Shown piece by piece: positions 24,987 to 34,339 of a DNA stretch of 64,000 bases. Made by a program: the position numbers and the translations under genes. Position 1 is the stretch's first letter. Each line of letters begins with the position of its first letter. This DNA is from Pseudoalteromonas rubra (GTDB lineage Bacteria; Pseudomonadota; Gammaproteobacteria; Enterobacterales; Alteromonadaceae), in contig NZ_PNCI01000042.1 of NCBI RefSeq assembly GCF_005887095.1, forward strand, positions 1 through 64,000, given 5' to 3'. The notes under the pieces are model-generated. The model saw only the letters and a list, made by a program, of their open reading frames with translations. It searched no databases and was not told where the DNA came from.

Positions 24987-25508
24987 ATGGCAAAGCGCTT
25001 ATTTTTTGGCATTGGGCTGAATGAACACTGCCAGGCACATATTGATGCCTGGTTACGCACTGAGGTTCGTGCCCGCAAAGCACCGACTAAAATGGAGAAC
25101 TGGCACCTGACGCTGGCTTTTCTTGGTCAGGTGACTGAGTCGCAGGAGGCGGACATGGTGGCGTTTGCCCGCCAGCTTCAGGTACCCGCCTTTACGCTGA
25201 GCTTTGCACACACCGGTTATTGGTCGGGTAACGGGATTTTCTTTTTACGTCCAGAGCCTGTACCACCGGAGTTAAGTGCACTAGCAGAGCCATTACGTGA
25301 CATGGGGGCCGCACAGGGGTTGCATTGTGATCGGTTACCTTTCGCCCCTCATATCACCTTGCTGAGAGGGCACAAAGGCGAACCTGAGGTACGCTCATCC
25401 ATTATGCCGTTTACCCTTGCGGTCACGCAGTTTCACCTCTACCACTCTTACCGATGCGACAGCCGTGGGCTTATTTATGAACCCGTGCAATCTTTTGATC
25501 TAGTCTGA
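24987..25508 (+). CDS. thpR: RNA 2',3'-cyclic phosphodiesterase (2'-5' RNA ligase family)
   Basis: 173 residues, the expected length. Both H-x-T motifs of the 2H phosphoesterase superfamily are present: HLTLAFLG near residue 37 and HITLLRG near 124. ThpR opens 2',3'-cyclic phosphates on RNA. CAGGAGTG is the ribosome site. Its 3' end overlaps the convergent AraC gene by 34 bp. Confidence 0.93.
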   Translation: MAKRLFFGIGLNEHCQAHIDAWLRTEVRARKAPTKMENWHLTLAFLGQVTESQEADMVAFARQLQVPAFTLSFAHTGYWSGNGIFFLRPEPVPPELSALAEPLRDMGAAQGLHCDRLPFAPHITLLRGHKGEPEVRSSIMPFTLAVTQFHLYHSYRCDSRGLIYEPVQSFDLV

Positions 25509-26542
25509 ACACCACTCAGGTGTTGCTTGCGGTAATCACCGGGCGTGAGGGAGTAAGCGCGTTTAAAGGCGCGGTTAAACGGACCGATAGAGTTAAACCC
25601 GGCATCGTAAGCGATGCTCAGAATGGCGGTGCGCGCATGCGCCAGGTCGCGCAATTGTTCGGCGGCATACGCCAGTCGATACTGATTGATGAAATGTGAG
25701 AAGTTTTTGCAGCCGAGCTGCTGGTTGATCAGGGCGCGCAGCTGATGAGCCGGTATGTCAAGGTGCTCGGCCAGCTTGCCAATGGTGAGTTCGGGCTCAC
25801 GATAAATCCCCTGTGCCAGCAGGGTTTGCAAAGCCTCATAAGTGGCTAGCCAGTGGGCAGGCACCGGCAGTGTTTGTTGGCTGGCCGGACTGGGGTTGTC
25901 GTTGTGTCTTACGCCAGGTCGTGACACTCCGGTGAGCAGTAACAACAGGCAAAAAACAACCCCCGCATTGGCCAGCAGATAAACGGGATCCCGCCGAATG
26001 AGGCTGGTACTGAGTTCAAACCCGACCAGCACCAGGCAGTGTAGCAGGGCAAATGTGGCCAGGAGCAGTCGCAGCCGACGTCGGCTATGCACCAGATCAT
26101 CATTAAAATTCGCCAGGCAATAATACAAGGCGGCACACATAGCCAACGCCGAAAATACATGCATCAGTGTATGCCAGTGCGTATTGCTTCCGTAGATCAA
26201 AAATATACAGCTACTGACCAGTACGGCGCACCCCAGTAGCCAGCGCCCCCAATGAAGCGTCAGCCAGCGCGGAACACGCAACTTGATCAGATACCAGGCA
26301 CAGGCACACAACACCAGCGGCAGCAGCTCTGTACCTGCCAGAAACAGGTTACGTAATGGGTTAAAGCGCCACTCAGGCAAAGGCTGGGTGAGGAGCAGAA
26401 AAAACGCCAGGCTGGTGGCCAGGGAAACGCTCAGCAGGCGCTCAAAGTGAGTCAGGCGGGACCAGTTAAACAGCACCAGCGCAATGAGTAAGCCGAGGGC
26501 ACTAAAGCGAAACAACAGATCCGCGAGCGTTACTAGCGCCAT
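25475..26542 (-). CDS. membrane-anchored AraC-family regulator
   Basis: 355 residues. The N-terminal ~215 residues contain several hydrophobic spans; the C-terminal HTH reads LTIGKLAEHLDIPAHQLRAL and TAILSIAYDAGFNSIGPFNR. Same layout as the regulator at 20461. Its start overlaps the stop of the GH24 gene by 10 bp, so it is translated as the last gene of the mltD operon and may sense envelope state, which is inference. Confidence 0.88.
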   Translation of the reverse strand: MALVTLADLLFRFSALGLLIALVLFNWSRLTHFERLLSVSLATSLAFFLLLTQPLPEWRFNPLRNLFLAGTELLPLVLCACAWYLIKLRVPRWLTLHWGRWLLGCAVLVSSCIFLIYGSNTHWHTLMHVFSALAMCAALYYCLANFNDDLVHSRRRLRLLLATFALLHCLVLVGFELSTSLIRRDPVYLLANAGVVFCLLLLLTGVSRPGVRHNDNPSPASQQTLPVPAHWLATYEALQTLLAQGIYREPELTIGKLAEHLDIPAHQLRALINQQLGCKNFSHFINQYRLAYAAEQLRDLAHARTAILSIAYDAGFNSIGPFNRAFKRAYSLTPGDYRKQHLSGVQTRSKDCTGS

Positions 26543-27186
26543 AATTTACGCCACAGCCGCCTGAGCAGCCGGGCTACCAGGCTGTCATTTTTTGACGCTT
26601 GCATAAATAGCTGCCGGGTGGCCTGATTGCGGGCTTTGCTGACATGTTTGCGGGCGCATTCGTTTGCCGCCTGTTGCCAGTCTTCGCGTTTCAGGGCAGC
26701 TAAGAGCTTGGGCCAGCGACTACTCAAATTGGTGGTGCCCAGGTTGTAGGCCAGGTCTAACAGCGCAAGCCGGGCGTTCTCTGGTAGCTGGTGGTACGCC
26801 CGGGTGTAACCATTGGCAGGGCAGATCAGACGGGCCAGCTCTTGCTCAAAGGCCCGTATCTGCTCCTCAAGCAGGCGCATACTTTCGCTGTGGGGTAAGT
26901 GTAAGGTGCAGTGCTGTTCATACCAGCGAGCTGTTTTCCCGGCTGGCAGTCGTTTTAATGTCCTGTACTCTTGCTGTTTTTGTGCCCGACTGGCGGGCTT
27001 GTTGGTGCGCTTGTCGCGCAGGCTCAGGCGGGTAAAGGCATCCTGACTGGCGACATGAAAGCCCACGCCTATGGTGGGATTGCCCCGGGTATCCAGATAC
27101 AAGTGATCGATTACGCCCTCAAAATGGCAAATATGCCGGACGGCGGGCGATGATGTGCGATGTTTTGATAAAAGGCGTTTCAGCAA
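26533..27186 (-). CDS. GH24 (T4-type) lysozyme-like muramidase
   Basis: 217 residues. The catalytic motif HFEGVIDHLYLDTRGNPTIG includes Glu23, Asp32 and Thr38 in phage-lysozyme spacing (E-8-D-5-T). No signal peptide is seen, so export would need another route, or it acts from the cytoplasm after membrane damage. It lies between a membrane protein of unknown role (6 bp gap) and an AraC regulator, downstream of mltD, an arrangement suggesting a cell-wall remodelling operon and not a prophage; no other phage genes are nearby. Confidence 0.8.
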   Translation of the reverse strand: MLKRLLSKHRTSSPAVRHICHFEGVIDHLYLDTRGNPTIGVGFHVASQDAFTRLSLRDKRTNKPASRAQKQQEYRTLKRLPAGKTARWYEQHCTLHLPHSESMRLLEEQIRAFEQELARLICPANGYTRAYHQLPENARLALLDLAYNLGTTNLSSRWPKLLAALKREDWQQAANECARKHVSKARNQATRQLFMQASKNDSLVARLLRRLWRKLWR

Positions 27187-27191
27187 ATCCG

Positions 27192-27983
27192 CTAATGCTC
27201 CTTTGTGGTTGTATCATCTTGTTGCGCCAGGGTCAGTTTGCCCTGGGTGCAATCTTCTACGGGTGACACATGCGACTCGACGGAAGAAATATAACATTGT
27301 TTGAGCAGCGAGCAATAACAGGTAAAGACCTCTACCTGCTCCGATATATCATCAATTTTATCCCATAAGCGATTGTTAAAATTGCTTTTTTGCATGGTGA
27401 AAAGGGGGAGCGTGGCGCCGTCGGCAAGTAATGAGTGTTCGGCCCGGCTGGTAATATACCAGCCAAACTTGGCCAGCACGTTGACCTCGTTGTCGTCCTG
27501 CTGCGCAGTATCAAGGGCTTCGCGATACGCGCTGATGTTACAGCAGGCATCGAACAGGGCTGTGAGCGAGTCATAGGTCTGGCCGCGGTAGTGGTATTGC
27601 ACCCACTCAATCAGGGCGGGGCCGGTGCCCGAGTTCAGAATGCCAATGGTGATCCTGGGCCTTTCTGCCTCAAGGTCAAAGTTACTGTAGCTAAATTGCA
27701 GCCAGGGCCAGGTTTCGGCCTCAAGCTGGCGCTCTGCCGCGGCAACTTGCTCCTGTGCGGCTTTGGCCTGCATGTATGTGGCATAGAATGAGGCTGCCGA
27801 GATCAGCATAGCGCATAAAGCCAGCACTGTGTTCATCTTGGAGCGCGATAGCTTCAGCTGTATAGGCCGGAACAGTCGCTTTGGTTTGACGTGAGGGGCA
27901 GGCTCGGACCTGCCAACGTCATGCCCGGGCGGGTGATCCTGACTGTCATCGGTATCGGGTAAAGTGGTTTCCTGTTGTGTCAT
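27192..27983 (-). CDS. membrane protein of unknown function
   Basis: 263 residues: a charged cytoplasmic N-terminus (1-50), one membrane span at about 52-71, a short coiled coil (QAKAAQEQVAAAERQLEAE trimmed to 72-90), then a ~170-residue domain with six or so Cys. This layout resembles uncharacterised single-span proteins with a beta-sandwich-like tail. It is in the mltD-GH24 operon (24 bp after mltD, 5 bp before GH24). Confidence 0.7.
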   Translation of the reverse strand: MTQQETTLPDTDDSQDHPPGHDVGRSEPAPHVKPKRLFRPIQLKLSRSKMNTVLALCAMLISAASFYATYMQAKAAQEQVAAAERQLEAETWPWLQFSYSNFDLEAERPRITIGILNSGTGPALIEWVQYHYRGQTYDSLTALFDACCNISAYREALDTAQQDDNEVNVLAKFGWYITSRAEHSLLADGATLPLFTMQKSNFNNRLWDKIDDISEQVEVFTCYCSLLKQCYISSVESHVSPVEDCTQGKLTLAQQDDTTTKEH

Positions 27984-28007
27984 ACGGCAAGTCCTGTTGG
28001 TATTGTT

Positions 28008-29279
28008 TTATGGGGCCGTGAGATGAATGGCGAGGGTTTCACCCAGCCTGAGCTGATTGTTGTCACGCTGGTTCCAGCGTTTTAAATCTTTGACTGAGAC
28101 ACCAAACTGTCGGGCGATGCGCCACAAGCTGTCACCGCGTTTCACCACGTAGTCGAGCTTTTCTGAGCGCGATGGCAACAACAATGTCTGACCAATTCGG
28201 ATCAGGTTATTGCTCAGCTGATTGAACTGACGCAGCTCGCTGACCGTGATGTCGTGTTGCTGGGCGATCCGGCTCAGGCTGTCACCTCGGCGCACCACCA
28301 CTTGCTGCCAGCGAGTATCCGGCAGTGCCTGAAACTCTGCCGCTACCAGTTGCCATTCCTGCTCCCGATCTCGGGGAACCAGTAGGTGGCCCGGGCCGCT
28401 GAGTAACACCGGAAAGCGACGAAAGCCCGGGTTCAGAACCGCCAGTTCAGCCCAGTTATGCTCATTGGGCAGGATCACGGCTTTGTCCATCGCCAGCTGG
28501 GTAAAGGCGGGCTGGTTAGCTATGGCTGGAAAGTGCATGCGCTGCTGTTTTAGTAACGCTGCGGCAGCCAGCAGTTTGGGCACATAGTGTTGGGTTTGCC
28601 TGGGCAGCTTTAGTGAGAAAAAGTCCGTTGATTTTCCCGCTTTGCGATTATTCGCAATGGCCGTGGCGACACGGCCTTCGCCGGTATTATAAGCCGCAAT
28701 GGCGTGATACCAGTCGCCGTCGAAGCGTTGATGTAAATAGGTTAAAAAATCGAGCGCAGCCCCGGTGGATTGGATCAAGTCCTGGCGTCCGTCAAACCAG
28801 GGGTTGATAGTGACACCATAATGTTTTGCTATCAAAGGCGTCAGCTGCCACAAGCCCGATGCATGCTTTTGCGAATAAGCCTGCGCGTTGAAGTCACTTT
28901 CTATAAGCGGCATCAGCGCCAGTTCTATGGGCAGACCACGACGTTCCACTTCCGTTACCAGATAATACAAGTAAGGCTCGGCCCTGGCACTGATGGTGTG
29001 CATATAATTTGGGTGCTGCAGATACCAGTTCACACGTTTCAGCACTCGGGGGTGTGTTGAGCTAGCAAAGCTGAGCTGCATGCGAATACGTTGCCAGACG
29101 TCATCGCTGGTATGCGGCGTGGGCAGCGCGGGCAAAGGCTGATCTGCGACAGGGGCGTACTGGGGCTGACTATGCTGATTGGTCACACCTTCATCTGCTG
29201 ATGTACTGTCCGGGGGCGTGGTGTTACACCCGGTGAGCAATAACAGGGTCATCAGCAAAGGTAATATTCTGGCTGGCAT
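28008..29279 (-). CDS. mltD: membrane-bound lytic murein transglycosylase D with LysM repeats
   Basis: 423 residues from the internal ATG at 29279, which starts directly with a lipoprotein signal (LLMTLLLLTGC lipobox); the frame extends 20 codons upstream to a GTG. The SLT domain (LALMPLIESDFNAQAYS with catalytic Glu, and AYNTGEGRV) lies near 120-260, followed by two LysM modules (VVRRGDSLSRIA and VVKRGDSLWRIA). It cleaves glycan strands to 1,6-anhydro products. First gene of the minus-strand operon. Confidence 0.92.
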   Translation of the reverse strand: MPARILPLLMTLLLLTGCNTTPPDSTSADEGVTNQHSQPQYAPVADQPLPALPTPHTSDDVWQRIRMQLSFASSTHPRVLKRVNWYLQHPNYMHTISARAEPYLYYLVTEVERRGLPIELALMPLIESDFNAQAYSQKHASGLWQLTPLIAKHYGVTINPWFDGRQDLIQSTGAALDFLTYLHQRFDGDWYHAIAAYNTGEGRVATAIANNRKAGKSTDFFSLKLPRQTQHYVPKLLAAAALLKQQRMHFPAIANQPAFTQLAMDKAVILPNEHNWAELAVLNPGFRRFPVLLSGPGHLLVPRDREQEWQLVAAEFQALPDTRWQQVVVRRGDSLSRIAQQHDITVSELRQFNQLSNNLIRIGQTLLLPSRSEKLDYVVKRGDSLWRIARQFGVSVKDLKRWNQRDNNQLRLGETLAIHLTAP

Positions 29280-29451
29280 CTGGTTTTCGGCGTTATGCTT
29301 GTTTGTTTTGATTGTATATAAGTTGGGGAATTTTGCCACTCTTGTCGGACAGGGTTGATCGTTTGCTCCAATCTGTACGTAAATTGAGCTAAACTTGCAA
29401 TGTTAAGCAGGGCACTGCGCTGTGCTTACTGAGTACCGTCAGGGGGCTTTT

Positions 29452-29757
29452 ATGTTACGTTCCGAACTGAAAAACGAGCTTGATCAGGACCATATGGATG
29501 CAGTTATCCTGAGCTATGCGGATTCAAACCATTATCTCGCCGGTGGGCTGGACCCATTAGGTAATTATCATTTACTGACCGACCGCCAGGGTAAAACCCT
29601 GACCTATAATTCATTGCGCGAAGCCGAGCTGGTATTGGCGGAGCTGGGCGCGACACAAGCGACCTTCGATATGGAAACAGCCTACGACGAGATGATAGGC
29701 AATGTCAGCGACGGACACTGCCGATTTGTGATGCCGCTGAATAAAGCATCCCTTTAA
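29452..29757 (+). CDS. small conserved protein of unknown function (DUF6482-like)
   Basis: 101 residues from the ATG at 29452, preceded by CAGGGGGC; an upstream ATG at 29422 lacks a ribosome site. The sequence looks like a small alpha/beta protein (DAVILSYADSNHYLAGG; LREAELVLAELG). It is reminiscent of DUF6482-type proteins, but I assign no function. Confidence 0.7.
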   Translation: MLRSELKNELDQDHMDAVILSYADSNHYLAGGLDPLGNYHLLTDRQGKTLTYNSLREAELVLAELGATQATFDMETAYDEMIGNVSDGHCRFVMPLNKASL

Positions 29758-29801
29758 ATGAATGCCTTGCCGATAGCGCAAGGCATTCAAAGTAACAGCA
29801 T

Positions 29802-30275
29802 TTAATGAAAGGTTTCGTGACTGAAGCGCAAGTGCTTGGCATTTTCCATCAGCTGACGAAAATCTTCCTGGGCCAGCTGCAGTAAATGGCGATGGTCGCC
29901 CGACTCGATATAGACATGCGGCTGGTTGAGCAGCAAATCGTCAAACACTGTATCCAGGTGATATGCGTTTGCGATGGGTGGCACAGCGCCCGGGCTGCAA
30001 TCTGAAAACAATCGGTACACCTTACTTTCTTTCATCAGATGAAAGCGCCGTTTAAGAGCGTCGTTCAGGCTGCTCAAGCTGATTTTGTAATTAGCGGGCA
30101 GCACCGCCATCAGGCGTTTACTCTCATGGTCTTCCAGCATTACCGCTTTTGCCAGTTGCGGCAATGGGATCTGGCTGAGATAAGCTGACGCAAATGAAGA
30201 CTGACTTTCGACGTGCTCGATAACGCGGTACGGAATGAGGTGTGTGTCTAAGTAGGCACTGATACGATGAGTCAT
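29802..30275 (-). CDS. YbaK/prolyl-tRNA-editing domain protein
   Basis: 157 residues, one complete YbaK-type aminoacyl-tRNA deacylase domain: YRVIEHVESQSSFASAY near the start and the C-terminal SPGAVPPIANAYHLDTVFDD. Members clear mischarged Cys/Ala-tRNA(Pro) or related species; which substrate applies is unknown. Single gene, GGGAGG ribosome site on the minus strand. Confidence 0.85.
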   Translation of the reverse strand: MTHRISAYLDTHLIPYRVIEHVESQSSFASAYLSQIPLPQLAKAVMLEDHESKRLMAVLPANYKISLSSLNDALKRRFHLMKESKVYRLFSDCSPGAVPPIANAYHLDTVFDDLLLNQPHVYIESGDHRHLLQLAQEDFRQLMENAKHLRFSHETFH

Positions 30276-30349
30276 GGGACCTCCCCGTGTTTACTTACTG
30301 TGATCGTTAAGTATAGACGAGCAGGCCCAAATAGGCAGGAAATATCGGC

Positions 30350-31249
30350 TTATAACTGCTCGGGGACGCTGAGATGCATATGACCGCGCGCATAATCCAG
30401 TGTCACCAGAAAGTGTTTAAGCACATCATAGCCGACAATCCCTCTGACTTTTTTGCCTTTAATACGGCTGGATGTGTGTTCATATTGCTCAAGATGCAGG
30501 ATCCTTTGTCCCTCCTCTGGATAGATAAGCTCTACATCCGATAATACAAACGGACCGAACGTAAATTCTTCTAATCTTGTGATGCGCATTGTGCTTTGTG
30601 AGTTGACACCCCGCGAGGTAATTTGGTCATCATTGGGGGCTATTAAATCCAGTCCCTCAGCAAGACGGCGGCCAATGACTACGCCGCTGGTACTGCCGGT
30701 ATCGAGCAACAGCCAGACCTTTTTTCCTGCTATTTCTGTTTGTACTATGGGTAGCCCGGAGCCTTTGTGCGTTTGGGTTCTGATGTTTTCATGTTTTGCC
30801 ACGTCAATAACATCGCGGGTTACCATGCGCATGCGACTATTTGGGTAATCAATCTGAATCACAAACTGATTGAAAAAACCGGAGCCAATCAGCAGACTGT
30901 CCTGTGAATTACCCATGTTAAACTCGGCTAATCCACTTAGTTTGGTTTGGATACCAAACAGGTTTACATCAACATTGCTATATAGCTTACGACGCTCAGT
31001 TTCATGCACCCCCTGGATCTTTATATTGCCATGATGTGCGAGGTCGAGTTTATGGAAGTCGATAAAATTCCGATTAATGGCATTACCTTGCGCACCGGTA
31101 TCGAGTATTGCTGTGCTCTCTATGCCAGCCACCGTGACAGGGACTTTAATGTGTCCGTTTTCCAACTCAAATGAGATCCATGGCGTAATGCTGGCATGGG
31201 CCATACTGGAGACTAAAATGGTAAGAAAAAAGCCGATGAGCCTTATCAT
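30350..31249 (-). CDS. secreted retropepsin-like aspartyl protease with two DTG sites
   Basis: 299 residues from the ATG at 31249, which follows AAGGACC and opens a signal peptide (MIRLIGFFLTILVSSMAHA); the frame is open 21 codons further. Two Asp-Thr-Gly motifs, DTGAQGN (Asp50) and DTGSTSG near 180, mark duplicated retropepsin-like lobes, so a single chain can form an active site. The C-terminal VGYDVLKHFLVTLDY fits this family. Likely periplasmic; substrate unknown. Confidence 0.83.
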   Translation of the reverse strand: MIRLIGFFLTILVSSMAHASITPWISFELENGHIKVPVTVAGIESTAILDTGAQGNAINRNFIDFHKLDLAHHGNIKIQGVHETERRKLYSNVDVNLFGIQTKLSGLAEFNMGNSQDSLLIGSGFFNQFVIQIDYPNSRMRMVTRDVIDVAKHENIRTQTHKGSGLPIVQTEIAGKKVWLLLDTGSTSGVVIGRRLAEGLDLIAPNDDQITSRGVNSQSTMRITRLEEFTFGPFVLSDVELIYPEEGQRILHLEQYEHTSSRIKGKKVRGIVGYDVLKHFLVTLDYARGHMHLSVPEQL

Positions 31250-31332
31250 GTTAAGAGGGTCCTTGTATTTCTTTATGCATAATAGGCACATTATCGCTGA
31301 ACTTTCTCTCAACTGATAGTGTGCCGCCCAAA

Positions 31333-33300
31333 CTACAGGCGACCACTGAACGTCAGGCTTAATTGCGGCTGGATATTTTCATCCAGCACTTCTTTACTTG
31401 CCAGTGGCTGGCTGCGGTCCGGCGCGTAAAGTGCTCTGACATATTGATATTTGGCTTTGTTCAGCGTGTTCATCTCGGCCCGGATTGACAACCCCTGTCC
31501 AATCTGGGTCTGCACAAATGCACTGAGCTCAGTACTGGCGCGCTCTGTAAAGACTTCATCATGGAAGTATTCTCGCAGACGGGTAGGCAAAAACGCCTCA
31601 AAGCCCCAGGATAACCGGGTTTGATCGCGACGGAACCCGATGATCAACTCGTGCGGGGTCAGATCTGTAATGGGTCGGGTGCCATCCAATGGATCTTCAT
31701 AACGCGCATCGCGCCAGGCATAACTCAGCTCAACACGGCTGTCACTGAGTACAAAGTGGGTATCAATACTCCACTCGGTATCCAGGCCAAAATAACGGGC
31801 GCGCCCTGCGTTGACAATGGCGCCGTTGCCATTACTTTGCACCTGATATTCTTGAATGTCCTGCTGCCACTGATAAAGCGGACTCAGGGTAAACTCAAAC
31901 CAGTCGGCCCGGGCATATTGCCAGGTGAGCATCAGCTCAGTGTATTGCATGGGTTTTAACTGTGTGCTGCCATTTTGTGTGCGCGAAAAGCCGCTGCTCT
32001 GGGAGCTTTGAAACAGCCCAAAGTCCAGCTGTTCAACCTGGTGCAGGGCGCTGAAAGTCAGTTGTGAGTCTGCACTCAGGTCATAGCCCAGTTTGAGCTG
32101 GGGCTTTAACAGGCGATGCTGCTGTGATTGCGCGCCGTTGTGGCCGGATTTCAGGGTGGCCTGCTCCAGCGCCAGCTTACCCGACAGCTGCCACTGTGGC
32201 GCCACTTGCCAGCTGGCGGCCAGAAATGGCTCAAAGCGTGTTTCAGTGACCTTGCTGTTTTCGGTTTCGCCTTCACTCCAGGTGTCAGCACTGACTGCGT
32301 TGTAGCTTCCTTCTATCCCGACACTTGGCTGCAAATCATGTGACGGATTGCTATAGGCCAGCCTGAGCACCTGCTCACGAGCACGTTCGCGTTGCTCAAA
32401 GGTAGCTTGTGCTGGCGTTTGGCCGGCCCACTCTTGTATAGACAAGTCTGACTGCTCGCGTCTGGCAAGGCCTGTCAGTTGCATTTGCCAGCCTGTGGCA
32501 GTCTGTCTTTGCCAGTCAACGCCCAGTTCATACTCATCTACCTGTTCTATGTCGCTGGTGCCATTGACAGACGCGGGCAGAGCAGGCGTCCAGCGGTAAC
32601 GGGTCAGCCAGTCGGTTTGCTGTGCCGATGCATTGAGTTGCAGGGTGCCATTGTGCAGCTGGGTTCTGCTGATCAGCGCCAGCTGCACGCCTTGCTCACG
32701 CTCAGCAAAATGCTCTCGTTCGGAATTGGCAACCTGATCTGATTGTACATCGGTGTATTGCATCAGTTCGCCTGATGAGTAAGCATGGTTGTTTACCCAC
32801 TTTACGCTGGCGCTATGATGCCAGTCAGCATGGCTGGTTTGCATACTCATCATGGCTTCACTTAGTTCATGGTCGCTGTGCTGAGAGTGCAGCTCGGCAC
32901 GCCAGTCTATGGCCGTGTCCTGATCTTTGATGAGGATGTTAACGACCTGAGTGTATTCACTTAACTGGCTGAACGGATGCTGGCCGGTATATAACTCCAG
33001 CCCTGCAATTTGGCTCATCGGCAGTTGGCGCAGCAGGGTTTCAATTGAGTCAGATTTGGACAACGGGACCACGCCGTCGATCAGTACATTGCTGCTGGCA
33101 CCACTGAGGCCGCGCTCGTTACTGCCTTCGGTGAGCACAAAGGTGGGCAGCTGATTAAGCAGATCCAGTGCATGCTGGGCACTGAACTGGGCAAGGGCCG
33201 CTTCGTTAAACACGCTATCGGCCTGATCCTGCGCATATATCGGCGCGACGACAGCGCAGTACAGCGATGAGGCCAGTAAAGCAGGTTTAAATCGGTTCAT
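31333..33300 (-). CDS. TonB-dependent outer-membrane receptor
   Basis: 655 residues with signal peptide (LLASSLYCAVVAPIYAQD), a plug domain (ALDLLNQLPTFVL; NVLIDGVVPLSKSD; QVVNILIKDQ) and a long beta-barrel of alternating aromatic strands ending in SLTFSGRL, a terminal Phe-x-Gly-Arg-Leu close to the usual outer-membrane insertion signal. Such receptors import siderophores, sugars or peptides using TonB; substrate unknown. Next to it lies a LytTR regulator on the same strand (148 bp). Confidence 0.87.
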   Translation of the reverse strand: MNRFKPALLASSLYCAVVAPIYAQDQADSVFNEAALAQFSAQHALDLLNQLPTFVLTEGSNERGLSGASSNVLIDGVVPLSKSDSIETLLRQLPMSQIAGLELYTGQHPFSQLSEYTQVVNILIKDQDTAIDWRAELHSQHSDHELSEAMMSMQTSHADWHHSASVKWVNNHAYSSGELMQYTDVQSDQVANSEREHFAEREQGVQLALISRTQLHNGTLQLNASAQQTDWLTRYRWTPALPASVNGTSDIEQVDEYELGVDWQRQTATGWQMQLTGLARREQSDLSIQEWAGQTPAQATFEQRERAREQVLRLAYSNPSHDLQPSVGIEGSYNAVSADTWSEGETENSKVTETRFEPFLAASWQVAPQWQLSGKLALEQATLKSGHNGAQSQQHRLLKPQLKLGYDLSADSQLTFSALHQVEQLDFGLFQSSQSSGFSRTQNGSTQLKPMQYTELMLTWQYARADWFEFTLSPLYQWQQDIQEYQVQSNGNGAIVNAGRARYFGLDTEWSIDTHFVLSDSRVELSYAWRDARYEDPLDGTRPITDLTPHELIIGFRRDQTRLSWGFEAFLPTRLREYFHDEVFTERASTELSAFVQTQIGQGLSIRAEMNTLNKAKYQYVRALYAPDRSQPLASKEVLDENIQPQLSLTFSGRL

Positions 33301-33447
33301 ACAACACTCCTTGAAAAGTTGTCCTATGATATGAGTTTCAAATCAAGAGAAACAAAAGCTTAGGGGCAAGTTGTGGCTGACTGGGACGAATGAACCAGGG
33401 GAGTTTATTGGCCCCGGTGGAGGTGGGACGAACAGACTGGCGCGAAT

Positions 33448-34224
33448 TTAGACACTTTGCGCCAGTTGGGTTTTCACTTCCTGTTTATAGCCTTTACTCA
33501 GGGCAATCTGAGCACCACTTTTCAGCAGAATAATGGCACTGCCAGAAGGTTTATTCTGGATCCTGTCAATGGCATACAAATTGACCACATGAGAACGATG
33601 AGTGCGGATAAACTGAGGCGGTAGCTGAGCCATCAGTTCTTTTAAGGTTCCACGCTTAAGGTATTGCCGGGTACCTGTATGGATCTCCATATAATTGCTG
33701 GCGGCCGTAACATGGGTAATGTCATCAAAGGGCACCGGGGCTTTGTCTTTTCCCTGATCTGCCCAAAGCACCGGATGTTCCTGATCTGGCTGGGCAATGA
33801 CGCGCAACTGGGTATGCCATAAAATGGTGATCACAAACAGTACCAGCAGGTGTGCCGGCGCAAAATAATACAAGGTATAAGCAATGGGGTCGTCCAGTGC
33901 CACCAGATCGAACAGCGCCTGTAACAACATGGCACTGCAATAGGCACCACTCATGAGCAGGAGGTAATGGGTCACATTCACCTTAGGAGCGGGTTCAAGC
34001 CGGGAAAGAGCACGAAAAACTATTGGAGACAGTAAATACCACAGGCCCCATTCCTGCCCCGCCCACCAGAGTGGATTGTTAAGGCGCTCTTTTTCGGGCA
34101 CTGACCAGTCGTGCAATAAGTCTATGAGGGTCAGAAAGGCAATCACCAGCGTCCACCCGCACAACGACAGTAACCATTCTTGTCTGATCCGAGCCGACAC
34201 GATATTTTCCCATATTTGATACAC
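33448..34224 (-). CDS. membrane-anchored LytTR-family regulator
   Basis: 258 residues. The N-terminal ~140 residues hold four hydrophobic spans; the C-terminal ~100 are a LytTR DNA-binding domain (VPFDDITHVTAASNYMEIHT; FIRTHRSHVVNLYAIDRI). No receiver domain, so the signal is probably sensed by the membrane part. It may control the adjacent TonB receptor, as suggested by position only. Confidence 0.88.
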   Translation of the reverse strand: MYQIWENIVSARIRQEWLLSLCGWTLVIAFLTLIDLLHDWSVPEKERLNNPLWWAGQEWGLWYLLSPIVFRALSRLEPAPKVNVTHYLLLMSGAYCSAMLLQALFDLVALDDPIAYTLYYFAPAHLLVLFVITILWHTQLRVIAQPDQEHPVLWADQGKDKAPVPFDDITHVTAASNYMEIHTGTRQYLKRGTLKELMAQLPPQFIRTHRSHVVNLYAIDRIQNKPSGSAIILLKSGAQIALSKGYKQEVKTQLAQSV

Positions 34225-34339
34225 CGGCGTAGTTTAGCATTCTGCTAACGGATGTGAAGCCAAACAACGCCGTTATCACTCAAGCGTCATAAACATACAC
34301 CCTGATATCCTACCTCCACCACCTGCTTCCTACCTCCAT

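Noticed and set aside
26533-27186. GH24 lysozyme as prophage marker
   Set aside because: No holin, structural or integrase genes nearby; it is coupled to mltD and an AraC regulator.
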